From: Palsa-513 sp050010595
GTDB lineage: Bacteria > Actinomycetota > Thermoleophilia > Solirubrobacterales > Solirubrobacteraceae
NCBI GenBank assembly: GCA_050010595.1
Contig: JBEKKS010000005.1
Coordinates: 186,001-250,000 of the forward strand
Length of the DNA: 64,000 nt
Direction: 5' to 3'
Shown: piece by piece, positions 1 through 8,013 of the stretch
Numbering within the stretch: position 1 is the stretch's first letter
Layout of the letters: each line of letters opens with the position of its first letter
Notes under the pieces: model-generated
The model's input: only the letters and a program-made list of their open reading frames with translations
Told to the model about the DNA's origin: nothing
The model's database searches: none
Position numbers and translations under genes: made by a program

Positions 1-1
1 C

Positions 2-205
2 GCCCGCACCGCTCAGTGCGTCCTCGCGGCGATCTGCAACTACCCGCAAACGATCACGGTCCCGCGGGGCGACGCCTTCGTGCTCGGCGACGATCGCGGC
101 AGCTCGGACGACAGCCGCTTCTGGGGCCCCGTGCCGGTCTCCTGGATCATCGGCGTTGCCGAGATCTGCAACAGCTCGCGCAAGCACTGCCGCGCCGTGA
201 GCTGA
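2..205 (+). CDS. lepB: Signal peptidase I, C-terminal fragment
   Basis: Only the last 67 codons are in the window; the gene starts upstream of base 1. The reading frame contains VLGDDRGSSDDSRFWGPVP, which matches the conserved C-terminal box (GDN..S.DSR.WG) of type I signal peptidases. These enzymes remove Sec and Tat signal peptides at the outer face of the membrane. The catalytic Ser and Lys boxes lie outside the window and cannot be checked. The last residues include three cysteines (positions near AEICNSS and KHC), which is unusual but not interpretable from a fragment. It is followed after 100 bp by the purine operon on the same strand. The family call is confident; specificity is not known. 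Confidence 0.8.
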   Translation, partial: ARTAQCVLAAICNYPQTITVPRGDAFVLGDDRGSSDDSRFWGPVPVSWIIGVAEICNSSRKHCRAVS

Positions 206-305
206 GCCCCTGGCCCGCTCGGCGAGCGTCTAGCCGACGAGCCCGCCCGCGTACTCAACCGCCGTCGCACGCTACATCGTCGCACGCCACTAGCATGCAA
301 GGCAA

Positions 306-530
306 GTGCACGCACGCATCCTCGTCCGTCCGAAAGCCGGGATCCTCGACCCCCAGGGCGCGGTCACCGAGCGGGCGCTTTCCCAGCTCGGCTTCGCCGG
401 CGTCAGCGAGGTCCGCATCGGCCGCCTGATCGAGCTCGAGGTCGCCGATTCCGACGCGCTGCCGGAGATGTGCGAGCGCCTGCTGGCGAACCCGCTCATC
501 GAGGACTACGAGATTCTCAGCGCCGAGTGA
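306..530 (+). CDS. purS: Phosphoribosylformylglycinamidine synthase subunit PurS
   Basis: A 74-residue protein of the usual PurS size. PurS is the small bridging subunit that joins PurQ (glutaminase) and PurL (synthetase) in the FGAM synthase complex, step four of de novo purine synthesis in the cytoplasm. The start MHARILVRPKAGILDPQG, the region around GFAGVSEVRIGR and the end CERLLANPLIEDYEI are typical. The GTG start at 306 is the first start codon after an in-frame TAG at 291, so it is well constrained; only a weak AAGG precedes it. The stop overlaps the GTG of purQ by four bases, so translation is probably coupled. Confidence 0.93.
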   Translation: MHARILVRPKAGILDPQGAVTERALSQLGFAGVSEVRIGRLIELEVADSDALPEMCERLLANPLIEDYEILSAE

Positions 531-1207
531 AGTTCGGCGTAATCACCTTTCCCGGCAGCTGTGACGACGTCGATGCGCAGCTTGCGTGCGCGCGCGTCGG
601 CGACGTCGTCGCGCTCTGGCACGGCGACCGCGACCTCCAGGGCGTCGACGCGGTGATCGTCCCGGGCGGCTTCTCCTATGGCGACTACCTGCGCGTCGGC
701 GCGATCGCGCGGTTCGCGCCGATCATGACCGAGGTGATCGAGTTCGCACAGGCCGGCGGTCACGTGATGGGGATCTGCAACGGCTTCCAGGTGCTCTGCG
801 AAGCGGGCCTGCTCCCCGGCGCCCTGCTGACCAACGCGAGCGTGCGCTTCGTCTGCCGCCAGGTCTCGCTCGAGGTCGTCAACCCCGACACCGACTTCAC
901 GCGCTCGCTCGAGCGCGGCAAACGGCTGTCGATCCCGGTCAAGCACACGACGGGCCGCTACTACGCGCCCGAGCGCGAGCTCGACCGGATCGAGGCCGCC
1001 GGCCAGGTCCTGCTGCGCTACGCGCCAGGTCAGAACCCCAACGGCGCCCTGCGCGACATCGCGGGCGTGATGAACGAGCGCGGCAACGTCTTCGGCCTGA
1101 TGCCCCACCCCGAGCACGCTGTCGATCCACTGACCGGCTCGGCCGACGGGCTCGGGCTATTCGCATCCTTGCGTGACTCGCTGTCCTTTGTTGGGGGCGG
1201 TCTGTGA
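527..1207 (+). CDS. purQ: Phosphoribosylformylglycinamidine synthase subunit PurQ (glutaminase)
   Basis: A class I glutamine amidotransferase of 226 residues that releases ammonia from glutamine for FGAM synthesis by PurL. The nucleophile is in GICNGFQVL (Cys about residue 84), and the catalytic His/Glu are in MPHPEHAV near the C-terminus. The oxyanion-type glycine motif VPGGFSYGDYLR is near residue 46. GTG at 527 was chosen because it overlaps the purS stop in the sequence GTGA and gives the normal N-terminus VKFGVITFPGS; the reading frame is open further upstream but that extension lies inside purS. The stop overlaps the purL GTG by four bases. Confidence 0.95.
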   Translation: MKFGVITFPGSCDDVDAQLACARVGDVVALWHGDRDLQGVDAVIVPGGFSYGDYLRVGAIARFAPIMTEVIEFAQAGGHVMGICNGFQVLCEAGLLPGALLTNASVRFVCRQVSLEVVNPDTDFTRSLERGKRLSIPVKHTTGRYYAPERELDRIEAAGQVLLRYAPGQNPNGALRDIAGVMNERGNVFGLMPHPEHAVDPLTGSADGLGLFASLRDSLSFVGGGL

Positions 1208-3348
1208 GCCTCGCGGCCGCCGCTCTTCACGAAAAAGCGCGTGAGCTGGGTCTCTCGCAGTTCGAGACGCAGCGCATCCTCGAGCTGCTCGGGCGCGAGC
1301 CGAACGAGGTCGAGCTGGCGATGCTCTCGCTGCTGTGGTCCGAGCACTGCGCCTACAAGCACTCGAAGCTGCTGCTACAGACCCTCCCGAGCGAGGGACC
1401 GCGGCTCCTGATGGGTCCCGGTGAGAACGCGGGCGCGATCGATGTCGGCGAGGGCTGGGCGATCGCCTTCAAGGTCGAGTCGCACAACCACCCGAGCGCC
1501 GTCGAGCCGTTCCAGGGCGCGGCGACAGGCGTCGGCGGCATCCTGCGTGACATCTTCGCGATCGGCGCACGGCCGATCGCCTCGCTTGATTCGCTGCGCT
1601 TTGGCGAGCCGACGAGCGAGCGCTCGCGCTACCTGCTCGACCGCTGCGTTGGCGGGATCGGCCACTACGGCAACTCGATCGGCGTGCCGACGATCGGCGG
1701 CGAGGTCTACTTCGAGGGGCCCTATGAGCAGAACTGCCTCGTCAACGCGATGTCGATCGGGCTCGCGCGCGCAGATCGCATGATCCGCTCCGCCGCCGCC
1801 GGCCCCGGCAACCTGCTGGTGCTGTTCGGCGCCTCGACCGGCCGCGACGGGATCGGCGGCGCGTCGGTGCTCGCCTCAGCCGAGCTCGGCGAGGGCGACG
1901 AGGCCAAGCGCCCGAGCGTCCAGGTCGGCGACCCGTTCTCGGAGAAGAAGCTGATGGAGGTCTCGCTCGAGCTGCTCGACCGCGACCTGCTCGTCGCGCT
2001 GCAGGACCTCGGCGCCGCGGGCCTCACCTCTTCGGTGCCGGAGATGGCGAGCAAGGGCGGCGTCGGGATCGACATCGACCTCGACAAGGTGCCACTGCGC
2101 GAGGCCGATATGGAGCCGTTCGAGATCATGGTCTCGGAATCTCAGGAGCGCATGGCGGCGATCGTCGAGCCGGCCAAGCTCGAGCGGGTCCTCGCGGTCT
2201 GCACCCACTGGGAGACCACCGCGTCGGTGATCGGACGGGTAACCGACTCCCAGCACATCCGCGTCTACTGGCGCGGCGAGCTCGCCGGCGAGCTGCCGCT
2301 GGACGTCCTCGTCGACGGCTGCCCGCTCTACGAGCTGGCGCCCGAGCGACCCAGCCAACTGCTCTACCCGCCACCGCCCAGGGTGCTGGACAGCACGGAT
2401 CCGGACACCATCCTGCTCGCTCTGCTGGCGAGTGCGAATATCGCCGACAGGCGATACTTGTACGAGCAATACGACTGCATCGTCCAGTCGCGGACCGTCG
2501 TCCGCTCAGGCGCCGGCGATGCGGCGGTGCTCCTGCTACCGCACGGCGGTGCGATCGCTGTGGCGATCGACTGCAACGGCCGCCGTGCTGGTGCCGACCC
2601 GTACCGCGGCACGATCGAGGCGGTGCTCGAGTGCGCGGCGAACCTCGCCTGCGCCGGCGCGGAGCCGCTCGGCCTCACGAACAACCTCAACTTCGGTAAC
2701 CCGGAGAAGCCGCACATCGCCTGGCAGCTGACCGAGTCGGTACGCGCGCTCGGCGACGCGTGCCGGGCGCTTGCCGTTCCTGTCACCGGCGGCAACGTCT
2801 CGCTCTACAACGAGGGCGCGCAGGGCCCGATCTACCCGACGCCGGTCGTCAGCCTGGTCGGCGAGCTGCCCGACCCGACGCGCGCGGGCGGCCTCGCCTT
2901 CGCGCGCGAGGGGGACGCGATCGCGCTCGTCGGCGACTTCCGGCCCTCGCTTGCCGCGAGCGAGCTGGCAAAGCTTCGTGGCGAGCCGCTGCCGGGAGAG
3001 CTTCCAGGGCTCGACATCGCCGCCGTGAGGGCGACCCACGCGGAGGTGATCGCGGCGGTTCGCGGCGGCCTGCGCGCACACGACATCGCCGAGGGCGGGA
3101 TCGCCGTCGCGCTCTCCGAATGCTGTCTCGCCGCGAACCTCGGCGCTACGGTCGAGCTCGAGTCCGATGACGAGGCCGCGCTGTTCGGCGAGGGCGCCGG
3201 CGGCTTCATCGTCTCCGGCCCTGCCGGCGAGCTCCCCGGTCGGATCATCGGCAGCGTCGGCGGCGATCGCCTGCGAGTCGGCCCGATCGACCTGCCGCTC
3301 GAGCGTCTGCGCGAAGCGCACGCCGCGCTCGCGACGCTGTTCGATTAG
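1204..3348 (+). CDS. purL: Phosphoribosylformylglycinamidine synthase subunit PurL
   Basis: The 714-residue synthetase subunit of the three-part FGAM synthase (the short, PurS/PurQ-dependent form). It converts FGAR, ATP and PurQ-derived ammonia to FGAM. It has two tandem PurM-like halves. The active-site histidine motif ESHNHPS is at about residues 92-98, preceded by LMGPGENAGAID, and the second half has NLNFGNPEKP and VTGGNVSLYNE. The length is normal for a bacterial small-type PurL. GTG at 1204 overlaps the purQ stop. The gene ends two bases before the stop of the convergent MFS gene, so the two transcripts must meet or overlap here. Confidence 0.96.
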   Translation: MSLAAAALHEKARELGLSQFETQRILELLGREPNEVELAMLSLLWSEHCAYKHSKLLLQTLPSEGPRLLMGPGENAGAIDVGEGWAIAFKVESHNHPSAVEPFQGAATGVGGILRDIFAIGARPIASLDSLRFGEPTSERSRYLLDRCVGGIGHYGNSIGVPTIGGEVYFEGPYEQNCLVNAMSIGLARADRMIRSAAAGPGNLLVLFGASTGRDGIGGASVLASAELGEGDEAKRPSVQVGDPFSEKKLMEVSLELLDRDLLVALQDLGAAGLTSSVPEMASKGGVGIDIDLDKVPLREADMEPFEIMVSESQERMAAIVEPAKLERVLAVCTHWETTASVIGRVTDSQHIRVYWRGELAGELPLDVLVDGCPLYELAPERPSQLLYPPPPRVLDSTDPDTILLALLASANIADRRYLYEQYDCIVQSRTVVRSGAGDAAVLLLPHGGAIAVAIDCNGRRAGADPYRGTIEAVLECAANLACAGAEPLGLTNNLNFGNPEKPHIAWQLTESVRALGDACRALAVPVTGGNVSLYNEGAQGPIYPTPVVSLVGELPDPTRAGGLAFAREGDAIALVGDFRPSLAASELAKLRGEPLPGELPGLDIAAVRATHAEVIAAVRGGLRAHDIAEGGIAVALSECCLAANLGATVELESDDEAALFGEGAGGFIVSGPAGELPGRIIGSVGGDRLRVGPIDLPLERLREAHAALATLFD

Positions 3349-3350
3349 CC

Positions 3351-4976
3351 CTATAGCGCCGCCGGCTCGGTGGGGACCGGGCTCTGCGGGGTGCCGAGTT
3401 GGCGCCGTAGTTCGACTTGGGGGATCAGCCACGCGGCAAGGAACGCGACCGCGGCGATTGGGATCGCGATCGTGAAGACCGTTTGGATCGACTGCGCGTA
3501 GGCCGCGGCAACGCCGTGGTGGACAGCGGTCGGGAGCTTGTCGAGCAGCGCCGGTGTGATGTTGGAGCTCGAGAAGCCCTTGGGCAGGGTCGTGTGGCCG
3601 AGGTGCCTGGTGAGGTTGCCGACGAGGACGTTGGAGAAGATCGCGCCGAAGATCGCCGTGCCGAACGATCCGCCGATCGAGCGGAAGAACGTCGCGCCCG
3701 AGGTTGCGACGCCAAGCTCGCTGTAGGGAACGGCGTTTTGCACGATCAGGACAAGCACCTGCATCACGCAACCGAGACCGACGCCGAGGACGAACATGTA
3801 CAGCGACGCGACGATCAGGCTCGTTCCGACCCCGAGCTGGGCGAGCAGCGCCATCCCGATCGTCATCAGCGCCGTCCCGGCGATCGGGAACACGCGGTAG
3901 CGGCCGGTCCGGCTGATCACGATGCCGGACCCGGTCGAGCAGACGATCAAGCCGACGAGCAGCGGCAGCAACTGCAGCCCGGAGCTGGTCGGCGACTCGC
4001 CGTGCACGATCTGGAAGAACGCCGGCAGGTAGGTGATCGCGCCAAACATCGCGAAGCCGACAATGAAGCCCGTCACGCTCGTGCTCGAGAAGCCGCGGTT
4101 TGAGAACAGGTGCAGCGGCAGGATCGGCTCGAGCGCACGCCGCTCGATCGACACGAACACGACCAGCAGCACCGCGCCCGCGACTGCCAAGGCGACCATC
4201 CCGGTCGACCCCCACGCATAGGTGCTGCCGCCGAGGCTCGTGAACAGCACCAGACACGACACCGACACGATCAGCACGACAGTGCCGAGATAGTCGATCA
4301 CGTGATGGATCCGACTCAGGCGCCCCGGTACCTGGACCGCGATGATCGCGAGCGCGACCGCCCCGATCGGAATGTTGATGTAGAAGATCCAGTGCCACGA
4401 CAGCTGGTCGACGAACACGCCACCAAGCAGCGGCCCGATCACGCTCGCGACACCGAACACCGCGCCAAACAATCCCTGATAGCGGCCACGCTCGCGCGGC
4501 GATACGACATCGCCGACGATCGCCTGCGCCCCAACCATCAGGCCGCCGCCGCCCAGACCCTGCACCGCCCGGAACGCGATCAACTCGGTCATCGTCTGGC
4601 TCAGCCCCGACAGCGCCGAACCCGCGAGGAAGATCACGATCGCCGCCTGAAAGAACCGCTTGCGCCCGTACTGGTCACCAAGCTTGCCCCACAACGGCGT
4701 CGACACCGTCGCCGCGAGCAGATACGCAACAACCACCCAGGCCAAATGCGAGGCGCCATGGAGATCCGCAACGATCGTCGGCAGCGCCGTCGAGACGATC
4801 GTCTGGTCAAGCGCCGCCAGGAACATCCCGGTCATCAGCGCGCCGATGATGATCAGCACACGCCGCTGACTGAGGCCCGCGACCGGCGCGCCCTCCACGA
4901 CGACGGCCGGCGACTCAGTCACAACCCCGCCAGGGTGTTGCGCCGCGGGGAGGCCGTCGTGAGGGGTCTCAGCCAA
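3351..4976 (-). CDS. MFS drug exporter, DHA2 (14-TM, EmrB/QacA-like) family
   Basis: A 541-residue inner-membrane proton antiporter. The first helix carries the DHA2 pattern MFLAALDQTIVSTALPTI, followed by the MFS motif-A region around GKLGDQYGRKR, and the length fits 14 membrane segments. The family exports hydrophobic drugs or other amphiphiles; the substrate here is unknown. The likely start is TTG at 4976. It sits inside the last codons of the upstream 129-residue gene (8-bp overlap), which suggests translational coupling. It is convergent with purL, with only two bases between the stops. Confidence 0.88.
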   Translation of the reverse strand: MAETPHDGLPAAQHPGGVVTESPAVVVEGAPVAGLSQRRVLIIIGALMTGMFLAALDQTIVSTALPTIVADLHGASHLAWVVVAYLLAATVSTPLWGKLGDQYGRKRFFQAAIVIFLAGSALSGLSQTMTELIAFRAVQGLGGGGLMVGAQAIVGDVVSPRERGRYQGLFGAVFGVASVIGPLLGGVFVDQLSWHWIFYINIPIGAVALAIIAVQVPGRLSRIHHVIDYLGTVVLIVSVSCLVLFTSLGGSTYAWGSTGMVALAVAGAVLLVVFVSIERRALEPILPLHLFSNRGFSSTSVTGFIVGFAMFGAITYLPAFFQIVHGESPTSSGLQLLPLLVGLIVCSTGSGIVISRTGRYRVFPIAGTALMTIGMALLAQLGVGTSLIVASLYMFVLGVGLGCVMQVLVLIVQNAVPYSELGVATSGATFFRSIGGSFGTAIFGAIFSNVLVGNLTRHLGHTTLPKGFSSSNITPALLDKLPTAVHHGVAAAYAQSIQTVFTIAIPIAAVAFLAAWLIPQVELRRQLGTPQSPVPTEPAAL

Positions 4977-5358
4977 TGAAGGACTTGATGTCCTTGACGA
5001 GCTTCTCCTCGATCTCGAGGTTCCACGCCGTCTCGGCCACGTCCACCACGAGGAACACTTCCCCGAGTACGAGGGTCTCGATTGCTGCTACCTCGAGATC
5101 CTTCAGCCACTTGCCGACGCCGACGCGGACCGTGAAATCGGCTGGGCTACCCTCGATCGTGATCGTCAATGCCCGGTCCGCGTCGATCACGCCCGCCAGG
5201 AAGCCGCCCTTCTTGGCCTGGACGACGGCGCCCTGCTCGCTGGGTGCTGACTTCTGTAGCTTGAAGCCGTCGTTCTTGAGGTACTCCTCGATGTGTGACT
5301 GAAGTGCACCGAGGTCGGTGCCCTTGCCCTGGAAGTGCTCCTGCTTGTCTCCGATCAT
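4969..5358 (-). CDS. Unknown soluble protein of 129 residues, coupled to the MFS exporter
   Basis: I do not recognise a named family. The protein starts MIGDKQEHFQGKGTD and has a mixed alpha/beta pattern with no signal peptide or membrane helix. A hydrophobic stretch near residues 92-107 (ETLVLGEVFLVVDVAE) looks like core strand or helix, and the C-terminus is acidic/lysine-rich (KLVKDIKSFIG). The start is well supported: a near-perfect Shine-Dalgarno AAGGAGG lies five bases before ATG (reading the minus strand). Its stop lies inside the start region of the MFS exporter, so the two are probably co-translated. It may be a cytoplasmic partner or regulator of the exporter, but that is inference. 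Confidence 0.7.
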   Translation of the reverse strand: MIGDKQEHFQGKGTDLGALQSHIEEYLKNDGFKLQKSAPSEQGAVVQAKKGGFLAGVIDADRALTITIEGSPADFTVRVGVGKWLKDLEVAAIETLVLGEVFLVVDVAETAWNLEIEEKLVKDIKSFIG

Positions 5359-5555
5359 CCCTGCCTCCTTGGTTGCGCTGCTCAGTGCGCTTCCTTTCGA
5401 GAGTAGCGGTAAGCCGGCGCGCTCCCGACCGAGAACCGCGACTCGCGGGCGTCGTGCAGGAGCCCATCAGCAATCCGTCTGCCGTTTAGCCAACATTTCT
5501 CCGTTCCCGCCGGCGCTTGCCGATAACTACGCCGAGTCCCTCGGGATCACAAGCT

Positions 5556-6029
5556 ATGTCCGTCAACGCAATCGGCAACCACCCAGGCTGGGCGCCCACC
5601 CCCGGCGAGAGCAACTGGCAGAACGTGCTTGACGCCTCCGCCGACGTGCTTGGCTTGAGCCCGAGCGCCGTCAGCCAGCAGCTACGCGCCGGCGGCACGA
5701 GCCTCAGCTCGATCGCGCAACAGCAGGGCGTCTCCGCGCAAGCGCTCACGCAGGCGATCGCCGGCGCCCTGAGCCCAAGCACCCTGGCGAGCACGACAAG
5801 CGAGCAGCAGAGCCAGGTCGCGCAGCGGATCGCGCAGCGCACCGGCGGCGGCCAGGCCCGCTACAGCGGCGGCGGCGTCGCCGACGAGCTGGCGGAGTTC
5901 GACGACGCCCAGGTCTCTGCCAGCGCAGGACCGGCACCCCAACTCGCAAACGCGGCAACGACCTACGCAGCATCAGGCGCGACGAACGCACCGGTGCAGA
6001 GCGGCGCCGCGATCGACGAGCGGGCCTAG
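5556..6029 (+). CDS. Unknown Ala/Gln/Ser-rich protein
   Basis: A 157-residue protein if ATG at 5556 is used; a TTG at 5517 would add 13 residues. No family is recognised with certainty. The middle contains VLGLSPSAVSQQLRAGGTSL followed by SIAQQQGVSAQALTQAI, a helix-turn-helix-like alternation seen in actinobacterial low-complexity proteins that respond to helical repeats. The C-terminal third is Ala/Gly/Ser-rich and probably disordered. There is no signal peptide or membrane segment. It stands alone between the MFS pair and purF. Composition matches the surrounding genome. Confidence 0.55.
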   Translation: MSVNAIGNHPGWAPTPGESNWQNVLDASADVLGLSPSAVSQQLRAGGTSLSSIAQQQGVSAQALTQAIAGALSPSTLASTTSEQQSQVAQRIAQRTGGGQARYSGGGVADELAEFDDAQVSASAGPAPQLANAATTYAASGATNAPVQSGAAIDERA

Positions 6030-6289
6030 CTTCACCGCCAGGGCGCTAGTCGCGCAACGGCCTCGTCGATCACATCTCGCGCGGGCCGTCGAAGTCCGGG
6101 TAGCCCTGGCCGAGGTTGACCGCGCCCCTTTGCGCTGCGAGCGCGGTAATCGTCGGCGGCGCGCTCGAGGCTGCGGATGATCGCGCACGCTGCGCGCTTG
6201 CGGCGTCCAGATCGGCCCCGACACGACACCCCTCACTGGTAGGCTTCTTGGTGCGGCGCGCACGCGATGCGGTGGGTCGCTCCTCTCTG

Positions 6290-7777
6290 ATGAGTTCATC
6301 GTCCAGCAGCCTCGATGCGCGGGACGGACCGCGCGATGAGTGTGGCGTGTTCGGGGTCTATGCCCCCGGGCACGAGGTGTCGAACCTCGCTTTCTTCGCG
6401 CTCTCGGCGCTCCAGCACCGCGGCCAGGAGTCGGCCGGGATCGCCGCGGCCGACCGTGGGCGCCAGATCATGACCCGCCGCGACCTCGGCCTCGTCAGCC
6501 AGGCGCTGACCGCAAACGACATCGTCTCGCTTGGCGGTGAGCTGGCGATCGGTCATGTGCGCTACTCGACGACTGGCTCCAACGCATGGGAGAACTCACA
6601 GCCGGTGCAGCGCGCCGCCGGCTCGCGTGGCAATCGCCGCGAGCTCGCGCTGGCCCACAACGGCAACCTGATCAACGCGGTCGAGTTGCACAGCGCGCTG
6701 CGGGCGCAGGGCGTCAGCTTCGCCTCGACTTCGGATTCGGAGATCATCGCCGCGCTGATTGCCTCCCACCCGGCGGAGCGCATCGAGGACGCTGCGATCG
6801 CGGTCATGCCCCAGCTGCAAGGCGCTTTCTCGACGGTCTTGATGACCAAGGACCGGGTGCTCGCGATGCGCGACCCGCTCGGGCTGCGACCGCTCTCGAT
6901 CGGCCGCCTCCCCCCGCTCGCCGACGGCGGTCCGCCGCGCTACTGCATCGCCTCGGAGACTTGCGCTTTCGACATCATCGGGGCCGAGCCGGTCCGCGAT
7001 GTGCGGCCCGGCGAGGTCGTGACGCTCGACGACGATGGCCTGCACTCCTTCCAGGCGGTCGAGCCTGAGCGCGAAGCGTTCTGCGTCTTCGAGTACATCT
7101 ACTTCGCCCGACCAGACTCACGCTTCAACGGCACCGCGCTTCAGGTGGTGCGCGGACGGATGGGCGAGATCCTCGCGCGCGAGGCGCCCGTCGATGCCGA
7201 CCTCGTGATCCCCGTGCCCGACTCCGGCAACGCCGCCGCCCGCGGCTATGCGCGCGCGTCCGGGCTTCCGCAGGACGACGGCTTCGTTAAGAACCGCTAC
7301 ATCCAGCGCACGTTCATCCAGCCTGGCCAGCAGCTGCGCAAGCAAGGGCTGCGGATCAAGTTCAACCCGCTGCCCGAGGTGGTCGGCGGCAAGCGCCTGG
7401 TGGTCGTCGACGACTCGATCGTGCGCGGCAACACGACCGCCCAGATCGTCCGCATGCTGCGGGACGCCGGCGCCGCCGAGGTTCACCTGCGCATCTCCGC
7501 GCCGCCGATCAAGCACCCCTGCCATTACGGCATCGACATGTCGACGAGCGAGGAGATGATTGCCCACGGCAGCAGCGTCGAGCAGATCGCGGCCAAGCTC
7601 GGCTGCGACTCGCTCGCCTACCTCTCGATCGAGGGGGTCTACGAGGCGATCGGCCAGCCTCGCTCGCGCCACTGCGACGCCTGCTTCACGGGCGAGTACC
7701 CGCTCGCCGGCACCGAGACGGCGAACGGCAAGTACGCGCTCGAGTTGCCCGTCCTGAGCGCTGCAGGCCCGGCGTAG
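6290..7777 (+). CDS. purF: Amidophosphoribosyltransferase PurF
   Basis: The 495-residue first enzyme of de novo purine synthesis, making 5-phosphoribosylamine from PRPP and glutamine. The glutaminase nucleophile is Cys18 in DECGVFGV, so a 17-residue propeptide must be removed. The PRPP site is VVVDDSIVRGNTT. Cysteines in SETCAFD, KHPCHYGID and CDACFTGEYP correspond to the four [4Fe-4S] ligands of the B. subtilis enzyme, so this is the iron-sulfur, propeptide type. ATG at 6290 was chosen to place the Cys correctly; the open frame runs on to 6116 without family similarity. Feedback inhibition by purine nucleotides is expected from the family. Confidence 0.95.
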   Translation: MSSSSSSLDARDGPRDECGVFGVYAPGHEVSNLAFFALSALQHRGQESAGIAAADRGRQIMTRRDLGLVSQALTANDIVSLGGELAIGHVRYSTTGSNAWENSQPVQRAAGSRGNRRELALAHNGNLINAVELHSALRAQGVSFASTSDSEIIAALIASHPAERIEDAAIAVMPQLQGAFSTVLMTKDRVLAMRDPLGLRPLSIGRLPPLADGGPPRYCIASETCAFDIIGAEPVRDVRPGEVVTLDDDGLHSFQAVEPEREAFCVFEYIYFARPDSRFNGTALQVVRGRMGEILAREAPVDADLVIPVPDSGNAAARGYARASGLPQDDGFVKNRYIQRTFIQPGQQLRKQGLRIKFNPLPEVVGGKRLVVVDDSIVRGNTTAQIVRMLRDAGAAEVHLRISAPPIKHPCHYGIDMSTSEEMIAHGSSVEQIAAKLGCDSLAYLSIEGVYEAIGQPRSRHCDACFTGEYPLAGTETANGKYALELPVLSAAGPA

Positions 7778-7794
7778 CGCACCTCCAACGCGAC

Positions 7795-7816
7795 CGGCTC
7801 GCCCCCCGGCGAGCCG
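7795..7816 (+). terminator. Hairpin after purF
   Basis: A 9-bp perfect stem (CGGCTCGCC / GGCGAGCCG) with a CCCC loop begins 18 bases after the purF stop. No T-run follows, as is usual in GC-rich actinobacteria. It is a plausible transcription end for purF, but function is inferred from position and structure only. Confidence 0.5.
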
Positions 7817-8013
7817 CACCGTAAATCACGGCGCGCGCACCGCGAGCAACGTGCAGTGCCCGCACCCGCCAGCCACCGGCGTACGCACCCCTGGAGCCAC
7901 CAGGCGACTACCCGCCCAACGCTCCCGCCAAGCCAGCGAGGAGGGCGGCTCACCAGGCAGCGCGATATTCCCCGCTCCCTAAGCCGACCCCCGCAGCCGC
8001 TAGCTTCCGTCCC

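Noticed and set aside
2536..4398. 620-codon minus-strand open frame across purL and the MFS gene
   Set aside because: It is antisense to purL and out of frame with the MFS exporter, Arg/Asp-rich without any domain, and reflects the absence of stops in GC-rich DNA.
6032..6229. 65-residue minus-strand protein between the 5.6-kb gene and purF
   Set aside because: Helix-like and Arg-rich, but no ribosome-binding site, no recognised family and no operon context; left out for lack of support.
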